Shown here in pieces: positions 15,223 through 18,766 of a DNA stretch of 18,766 bases; the stretch's first letter is position 1, and each line of letters starts with the position of its first letter. A program made the position numbers and the translations under genes. Source of the stretch: CANHEE01 sp043777755 (GTDB lineage Bacteria > Bacteroidota > Bacteroidia > Chitinophagales > Saprospiraceae). The notes beneath the pieces were generated by a model. It did not search any database and was not told the DNA's origin. It worked only from the letters and a program-made list of their open reading frames with translations. The stretch lies in assembly GCA_043777755.1 (NCBI GenBank), contig JAYWHK010000289.1:1-18766 (forward strand), read 5' to 3'.

Positions 15223-16626
15223 TTAGTAGTGACATTTTTGACACTCTAAACCACCGATGTCAGAAACCTTTACGCTTTCTCTTTCACCAGATTTTAATTC
15301 TTCATGGTAACGCTTGTAACTGTTGTAATAAGCATTTTCAGTGAACTTAACATCTGTTTGACGGTGACAATTGATACACCAGCCCATAGACAATGGAGCG
15401 TGCTGCTGCATTACTTCCATTTTTTCTACTGCACCGTGACAAGTTTGACAAGCAATTTTGCCAACTGTAACGTGTTGAGCGTGGTTAAAATATGCGTGAT
15501 CAGGCAAGTTGTGAATACGAGTCCACTCTACTCCACCTTGTACTTTTGTTTTCGTTTCATTTGTCAAAGAAGTTTTCAAATCGTTCCACTGATCATTTAC
15601 AATCGCTTCCGCTGATTTGTCCAATTCTTTCATTTCTTTTTTCTCCATGTATTTGTCGCCAATCCATTTTTTATAAACGGCAGCCACTTGATCTTCTGAC
15701 ATATTGTCATAGTTGTCAATATATTTTCCAGTCGTTGGATCCCAACCGATAGAAGCATAGATTTTTGTTAATTCAGCTGTTCCATATTTAGAACCTTCTT
15801 TGATGGCTGCGTGGCAGTTCATACAAGTATTTGTTCCTGGAATAGAAGAATGTTTTGAACGACGTGCCGAATCGTGGCAATATTGACATTCAATTTTTTG
15901 AACACCTGCGTGTGTTGCGTGAGAGAACTTAATAGGTTGGTCAGGTGCATAGCCTTGCTGACGACCCAATGCAATGGCATTGTTCACAGTAGTATAACCA
16001 CCCAATACAACCAATGCGAATACTAAAAATGCAATAACACTTTTGCTTGTAAAGATTTGAGAAAGTGTACCTTCTTTAACACCTGTGTGACCTTCATTCA
16101 CTAAAGCCGCAGCTTTCAAACGAGAAATCAATTGCGCCATCAAAACAGCCAACAATCCCAAAACGCCTAAAACAACAGCCCATAATAAGGTATTGCTTTC
16201 TTTTTTAGTTTCAGTACCTCCTGCACCAGCTGCTGCCGCTACTTTTGTATCACCACCAGCTGCTTGCTTTGCAATGTAAGCCAAGATGTTGTCAATTTCG
16301 TCATCTTTCAGATTTGGGAAAGCCGTCATTACAGCTTTACCATTCTCATTGTATACTTGAACTGCACGAGGATAACCTGTTGCAATCAAACCTTGTGAGT
16401 TACGAATCCACTTGTAAAGATTAGCTTTGTCGTTCCATCTCTCCTCAACACCTGCTAAGGCTGGACCTGTCAATTTGGTCTTCATATCCTTTGCGTGACA
16501 TGAAGCACAATTATTAACGAATACTTCTTTTCCTTTAGCGGCATCACCTGCAAATGCAATTTGTGTGAATGCAAAAAGCGTTAGGAAAAAAATAAAAAAT
16601 TTGTTCTTGATACTGTTAGTTATCAT
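15223..16626 (-). CDS. actA: alternative complex III subunit ActA, multiheme cytochrome c with N-terminal mono-heme domain
   Basis: This 467-residue protein is the first gene of the operon. A Sec signal (1-26, ending in AFA) precedes a class-I mono-heme domain with CASCH at residue 40. Two membrane helices follow (about 148-170 and 193-215). The C-terminal multiheme part has five C-x2-C-H sites at residues 247 (CQYCH), 268 (CMNCH), 393 (CQTCH), 417 (CINCH) and 462 (CQKCH, one residue from the end). That makes six hemes in one chain. ActA is the pentaheme subunit in described complexes, where it takes electrons from the Fe-S clusters of ActB. The fused mono-heme domain may act as a tethered carrier to CuA. 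I start at the ATG at 16626, which gives a clean signal peptide; the in-frame ATG at 16692 does not. Confidence 0.95.
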   Translation of the reverse strand: MITNSIKNKFFIFFLTLFAFTQIAFAGDAAKGKEVFVNNCASCHAKDMKTKLTGPALAGVEERWNDKANLYKWIRNSQGLIATGYPRAVQVYNENGKAVMTAFPNLKDDEIDNILAYIAKQAAGGDTKVAAAAGAGGTETKKESNTLLWAVVLGVLGLLAVLMAQLISRLKAAALVNEGHTGVKEGTLSQIFTSKSVIAFLVFALVVLGGYTTVNNAIALGRQQGYAPDQPIKFSHATHAGVQKIECQYCHDSARRSKHSSIPGTNTCMNCHAAIKEGSKYGTAELTKIYASIGWDPTTGKYIDNYDNMSEDQVAAVYKKWIGDKYMEKKEMKELDKSAEAIVNDQWNDLKTSLTNETKTKVQGGVEWTRIHNLPDHAYFNHAQHVTVGKIACQTCHGAVEKMEVMQQHAPLSMGWCINCHRQTDVKFTENAYYNSYKRYHEELKSGERESVKVSDIGGLECQKCHY

Positions 16627-16760
16627 TGCGATATATTTTATAAGTCGGAGTGCATTTTTCAAATATAAAATTTTATATTTTGTAATAAGCACTCTATTAA
16701 AATACTGTACTGAAATTGCATTGAAAATGTCAATCGTATGTCATTTTTTCAATTACGGTG

Positions 16761-16790
16761 CAAAGTTAAAATACCTTGTTGTTTTTTCAA
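16761..16790 (-). promoter_or_regulatory. act-cox operon promoter
   Basis: On the minus strand, TTG (16790-16788), 19 nt of spacer, and TAACTTTG (16768-16761) match the Bacteroidota housekeeping promoter (TTG, about 19 nt, TAnnTTTG), and the bases after it read CACCG as is often seen. Transcription would begin near 16,755, leaving an untranslated leader of about 130 nt before actA. I saw no equally good match in the spacers inside the operon. Confidence 0.75.
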
Positions 16791-16803
16791 ATAATATTTA
16801 GAA

Positions 16804-16840
16804 AAATTAATTATTTAGAAAATATCTAAATAATTAATTT
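16804..16840. promoter_or_regulatory. 16-bp perfect palindrome above the operon promoter
   Basis: Positions 16804-16819 (AAATTAATTATTTAGA) and 16825-16840 are exact reverse complements around a 5-nt centre, ending 14 nt above the -33 box. A direct repeat ATTTAGAAAA occurs at 16796-16805 and 16813-16822. This is a plausible binding site for a dimeric regulator of the respiratory operon. A leftover terminator or AT-rich chance structure is possible. Confidence 0.5.
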
Positions 16841-16995
16841 GCTTTATTTTTATCGAAAAAGAAATTCTTTTAAGCGTAAAAATGCTTATTAAAACTTTAT
16901 GGATTTAGAAATACAAGGCTTTCTATGCGCAGCAAAAAAATATTCTGCGGGACAATTGTGTACGTAGCTATGAAGATAATGTTTGGATTGGAATG

Positions 16996-17035
16996 AAAAA
17001 ACCGCTGTGTTTCTTGAAATAGAAACACAGCGGTT
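16996..17035 (-). terminator. rho-independent terminator-like hairpin, minus direction
   Basis: Positions 17,000-17,014 and 17,021-17,035 pair perfectly over 15 bp (AACCGCTGTGTTTCT arm) with a 6-nt loop. On the minus strand the stem runs directly into five T residues (17,000-16,996). It could end leftward transcripts from the orphan gene 690 nt away and shield the operon promoter from read-through. Confidence 0.65.
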
Positions 17036-17040
17036 GGAAT

Positions 17041-17154
17041 ATGCTCTCAAAAAAAGAAGCATTTAAATATGAAACTGATGATTCTTATGCTAAAAAAATT
17101 AAAGAACAAGCTGTCAAATTTGTCCAGAGGAAGATTAAAAAAAATGGGCATTAA
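17041..17154 (+). CDS. possible 37-residue small protein or gene remnant
   Basis: A plus-strand frame of 37 codons begins with ATG 6 nt after the hairpin at 17,035. The product is highly charged and helix-prone (for example KKEAFKYETDDSYAKKIKEQ). Its composition is more protein-like than the surrounding DNA, but it is short, no ribosome site is clear, and I recognise no family. It may be the tail of a decayed gene. Confidence 0.2.
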   Translation: MLSKKEAFKYETDDSYAKKIKEQAVKFVQRKIKKNGH

Positions 17155-17211
17155 ACCGAGGAACTCACTTTTAACTAACTGATTTCCAGTAAAATGCAAG
17201 CTGTTAGATAG

Positions 17212-17296
17212 AATTTGTCACAAAGTGATGCCTTCGGTCATAATCGAACTATCCTGTTTGGTCGTCTCTGACGATGCGCAAGCATACTGAATCTTT
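17212..17296. repeat. dispersed repeat, copy A
   Basis: This copy shares AATTTGTCACAAAG (17,212-17,225) with copy B and a 20-nt block, CTGTTTGGTCGTCTCTGACG (17,254-17,273), that is identical in copy C at the right edge of the window. Between these blocks lies a variable 20-30 nt with weak inverted symmetry. It ends in GAATCTTT, also seen in copy B. Confidence 0.65.
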
Positions 17297-17352
17297 CAAA
17301 AAAATATAAGATTTTTTTTCAAAAAACAAACTACACACCACAGCGGCGCACC

Positions 17353-17429
17353 CGTAGAGAAAAGGCACGCCTTTTCTCATGTTTCATGTACCTTGCGTAG
17401 TGCGAGAAAAGGCGTGCCTTTTCTCTACG
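17353..17429. repeat. 26-bp inverted repeat with palindromic arms (REP/BIME-like)
   Basis: Positions 17,353-17,378 and 17,404-17,429 are perfect reverse complements over 26 bp, with a 25-nt loop. Each arm holds its own 10-bp palindrome (GAGAAAAGGC / GCCTTTTCTC around 2 nt), so each arm can fold alone or both can pair. The outer ends read CGTAG/CTACG. This nested design is typical of paired REP units moved by Y1-type (RAYT) transposases; no such gene lies in the window. Confidence 0.75.
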
Positions 17430-17471
17430 TGATGCTATCGGCACAGGTGTTTTTAACTCAAAAAAACATAT

Positions 17472-17596
17472 AACTACCGCAGCTCGCTTGCTTGGATTTG
17501 TCACAAAGGTCTCCTTCAGACCTAATTGAGCTATTCTATTTAGTCGTTTGTGCTACCGCCTGTTGCGGTACAGGAAAGCGTTAGCTGCTCGAATCT
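17472..17596. repeat. dispersed repeat, copy B
   Basis: This copy starts with AACTACCGCAGCTCGCTTG (17,472-17,490), identical to copy C, and continues with ATTTGTCACAAAG (17,496-17,508), shared with copy A. A 6-bp hairpin (AGGTCT...AGACCT) sits in the variable part, followed by a diverged form of the GAGCTATTCTGTTTGGTCGT block. A second hairpin (TACCGC/GCGGTA, 17,554-17,570) follows. Confidence 0.65.
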
Positions 17597-17720
17597 TTGG
17601 TATAGAGTCGTACTGCTTCGCTATGTTAAAAACATTCATACAGAAGAATTGGGTTAAAAATCCAATCCAGCGAGTAAATTGGTTTTTGTTTTTCAACTTT
17701 GACACACTATGCGCCAGCGG

Positions 17721-18587
17721 TTACAACTTATCAACAAACTGCCTAAAATAATACTGTAAAAACGAGCCTTCACATCGCTCTATTAACTTAGCAAGTGCTT
17801 CTTTTACCTCCTTACTTCTTGGTATAATAGCATTGAAAGAATCTACACTGAAAATTCCCATTAATTTAAAATATTCTTCTTGTTTAGTAGAATTGACATA
17901 AGAAATAATCCCTGTGTCTGTACTGTTTCTCATTAATTGCAAAGACTCATCTCTTATATGGAAAAACTCCTTACAATTGCTTTTGTCAATTAAATTAATG
18001 ATGTCTATTAAATTATTTCTATCATTAGAAAAATAAGCATCAGGATATTTATGCACTAAATATATAAATGCTTCTCCACATAAAGCAAAATCATACTCAG
18101 GATAAATACAGTCATTATCATAATCATAGCTTAAATTTAAATAACATTGAATATCACCGTTCTCCGTGGTATTGACAATAATATTATAACGCTCCGCTTC
18201 GCTACTATTTCTAAAAATGGTCATAAGATCTTCATAATAAAGCTCAATTTTTCTATCTACTTCCCTATCAAAAATTATTGTTTTAAGTTCTTCGAGTGAT
18301 TCAGCAAACCATTTTGAATGTACACTTGTAGAAGAAAAACGGTTTACTACCCTTTCAAAACATTGAACTATTTCTGGATATGGAAACTTATTATAAATAT
18401 CAAGTAAATATGAACGAATATAGGATAAATACTGTTCATTCTCAACCGCATCTATGTAGCCAATAGTTGCAATTTTGTTTTTTACTAATAAATTTATTGC
18501 TTCAGTTGAGTATAAGTCATAGAAATATTCATCTTGACCATGAAGATTATTCATTTTATCAAAAATACTATTTATTTTATCTATCAT
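17721..18587 (-). CDS. hypothetical protein, 288 residues, unknown function
   Basis: I do not recognise this protein. It has no signal peptide, no membrane helix, no metal-binding Cys/His cluster and no nucleotide-binding motif. It is rich in Asp, Glu, Asn, Ile and Tyr, and looks like an all-helical or mixed cytoplasmic protein of about 34 kDa, with an acidic patch (SYDYDNDCIYPEYD) near residue 155. Its DNA is visibly more AT-rich than the respiratory operon, which hints at a separate origin. The start ATG at 18587 is 2 nt after the stop codon of a truncated upstream frame (18,590-18,706), so it was probably the second gene of a two-gene unit. That layout, the acidic soluble product and the repeats on both sides would fit an immunity-type protein left after loss of its partner, but this is inference. 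Confidence 0.7.
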   Translation of the reverse strand: MIDKINSIFDKMNNLHGQDEYFYDLYSTEAINLLVKNKIATIGYIDAVENEQYLSYIRSYLLDIYNKFPYPEIVQCFERVVNRFSSTSVHSKWFAESLEELKTIIFDREVDRKIELYYEDLMTIFRNSSEAERYNIIVNTTENGDIQCYLNLSYDYDNDCIYPEYDFALCGEAFIYLVHKYPDAYFSNDRNNLIDIINLIDKSNCKEFFHIRDESLQLMRNSTDTGIISYVNSTKQEEYFKLMGIFSVDSFNAIIPRSKEVKEALAKLIERCEGSFLQYYFRQFVDKL

Positions 18588-18589
18588 TA

Positions 18590-18706
18590 CTATTTAGGTT
18601 TATAATGAACTATGTTTTTTTTTAGTAAAAAACTTCCATCAAGATTTTTTTTATATTGCCATTCAAAACCCGCTGGCTCTAAGTCTGTCTTCAATAAAAC
18701 ACAAAA
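18590..18706 (-). pseudogene. 3' remnant of a gene truncated by a repeat
   Basis: On the minus strand, an open frame ends with TAG at 18,592-18,590 and encodes about 35 coding-like residues (including DLEPAGFEWQYKKNLDGSF and KKNIVHYKP). It has no ATG start. Upstream, an in-frame stop (18,709-18,707) falls inside dispersed repeat copy C, so the original gene must have been cut at about this point. The stop is 2 nt before the orphan gene's ATG, typical of coupled genes. I cannot name the lost protein. Confidence 0.5.
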
Positions 18707-18766
18707 CTACCGCAGCTCGCTTGGCTCGATTTGTAATCGAGCTATTCTGTTTGGTCGTCTCTGACG
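18705..18766. repeat. dispersed repeat, copy C (cut by window edge)
   Basis: This copy begins with the 19-nt AACTACCGCAGCTCGCTTG found in copy B and ends in the 20-nt CTGTTTGGTCGTCTCTGACG found in copy A. Between them is an 8-bp hairpin (GCTCGATT-TGT-AATCGAGC, 18,724-18,742) in place of the variable section of A and B. It probably continues beyond the window. Confidence 0.7.

Larger units (their letters stand above)
16841..17720. other. repeat-rich, nearly gene-free region
   Basis: About 880 nt lie between the operon promoter region and the orphan gene with no convincing intact gene. They hold a terminator-like hairpin (17,000-17,035), a possible 37-codon frame (17,041-17,154), two copies of a dispersed repeat (17,212-17,296 and 17,472-17,596) and a 26-bp inverted repeat (17,353-17,429). 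Short coding-like pieces in different plus-strand frames at 16,899-17,030 may be remains of a broken gene, but I could not name it. Confidence 0.55.

Noticed and set aside
16627..16692. Upstream ATG for actA
   Set aside because: It would put 22 charged residues before the signal peptide at 16626.
16565..16801. 78-codon plus-strand frame over the actA start and promoter
   Set aside because: It overlaps the signal peptide of actA and the operon promoter, with AT-driven composition only.
17548..17751. 67-codon plus-strand frame
   Set aside because: It starts in dispersed repeat copy B and runs into the 3' end of the orphan gene; no support as a gene.
17212..18766. CRISPR array
   Set aside because: The repeats are few, irregularly spaced and internally variable, with no uniform spacers and no cas genes.

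Overview
The window looks like a chromosomal segment of a low-GC member of the Bacteroidota, probably Cytophagales-like. The evidence is a Bacteroidota-type promoter (TTG, 19 nt, TAACTTTG), few Shine-Dalgarno sites, and the gene order act (alternative complex III) then cox (aa3 oxidase) with two subunit III genes. The genus cannot be named from sequence alone.

Positions 16,626 down to 474 hold twelve minus-strand genes that form one respiratory operon. They read actA, actB, actC, actD, actE, actF (alternative complex III, a quinol oxidase unrelated to bc1), then coxB, coxA, ctaB (heme O synthase), a short coxC, a long coxC and coxD (aa3-type cytochrome c oxidase). A strong promoter candidate lies at 16,761-16,790, with a perfect 16-bp palindrome just above it. 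A rho-independent terminator lies at 414-452. The products should oxidise menaquinol, move electrons through Fe-S clusters and c-hemes to CuA and the heme a/CuB site, and pump protons, most likely as an ACIII-oxidase supercomplex. No gene for a soluble cytochrome c is present; ActA carries its own N-terminal mono-heme domain.

The most unusual protein is the oxidase subunit II (CoxB). After a complete CuA domain it has a full OmpA-type peptidoglycan-binding domain, which would tie the terminal oxidase to the cell wall. ActE has a non-standard C-X3-C-H heme motif. His-rich tails or segments occur in ActC, ActE, ActF and CoxA.

The flanks are not respiratory. Positions 1-410 hold no convincing gene but contain a 24-bp perfect inverted repeat and a 13-bp one. 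Positions 16,800-17,720 are a repeat-rich, nearly gene-free stretch: a 15-bp hairpin terminator, a 26-bp inverted repeat whose arms are themselves palindromes, and two diverged copies of a dispersed repeat. A third copy is cut by the right edge. Between the repeats is an AT-rich orphan gene (17,721-18,587, minus) of unknown function. It is preceded 2 nt away by the last ~35 codons of another gene whose 5' part is missing, apparently replaced by the repeat. This resembles a decayed accessory two-gene unit.
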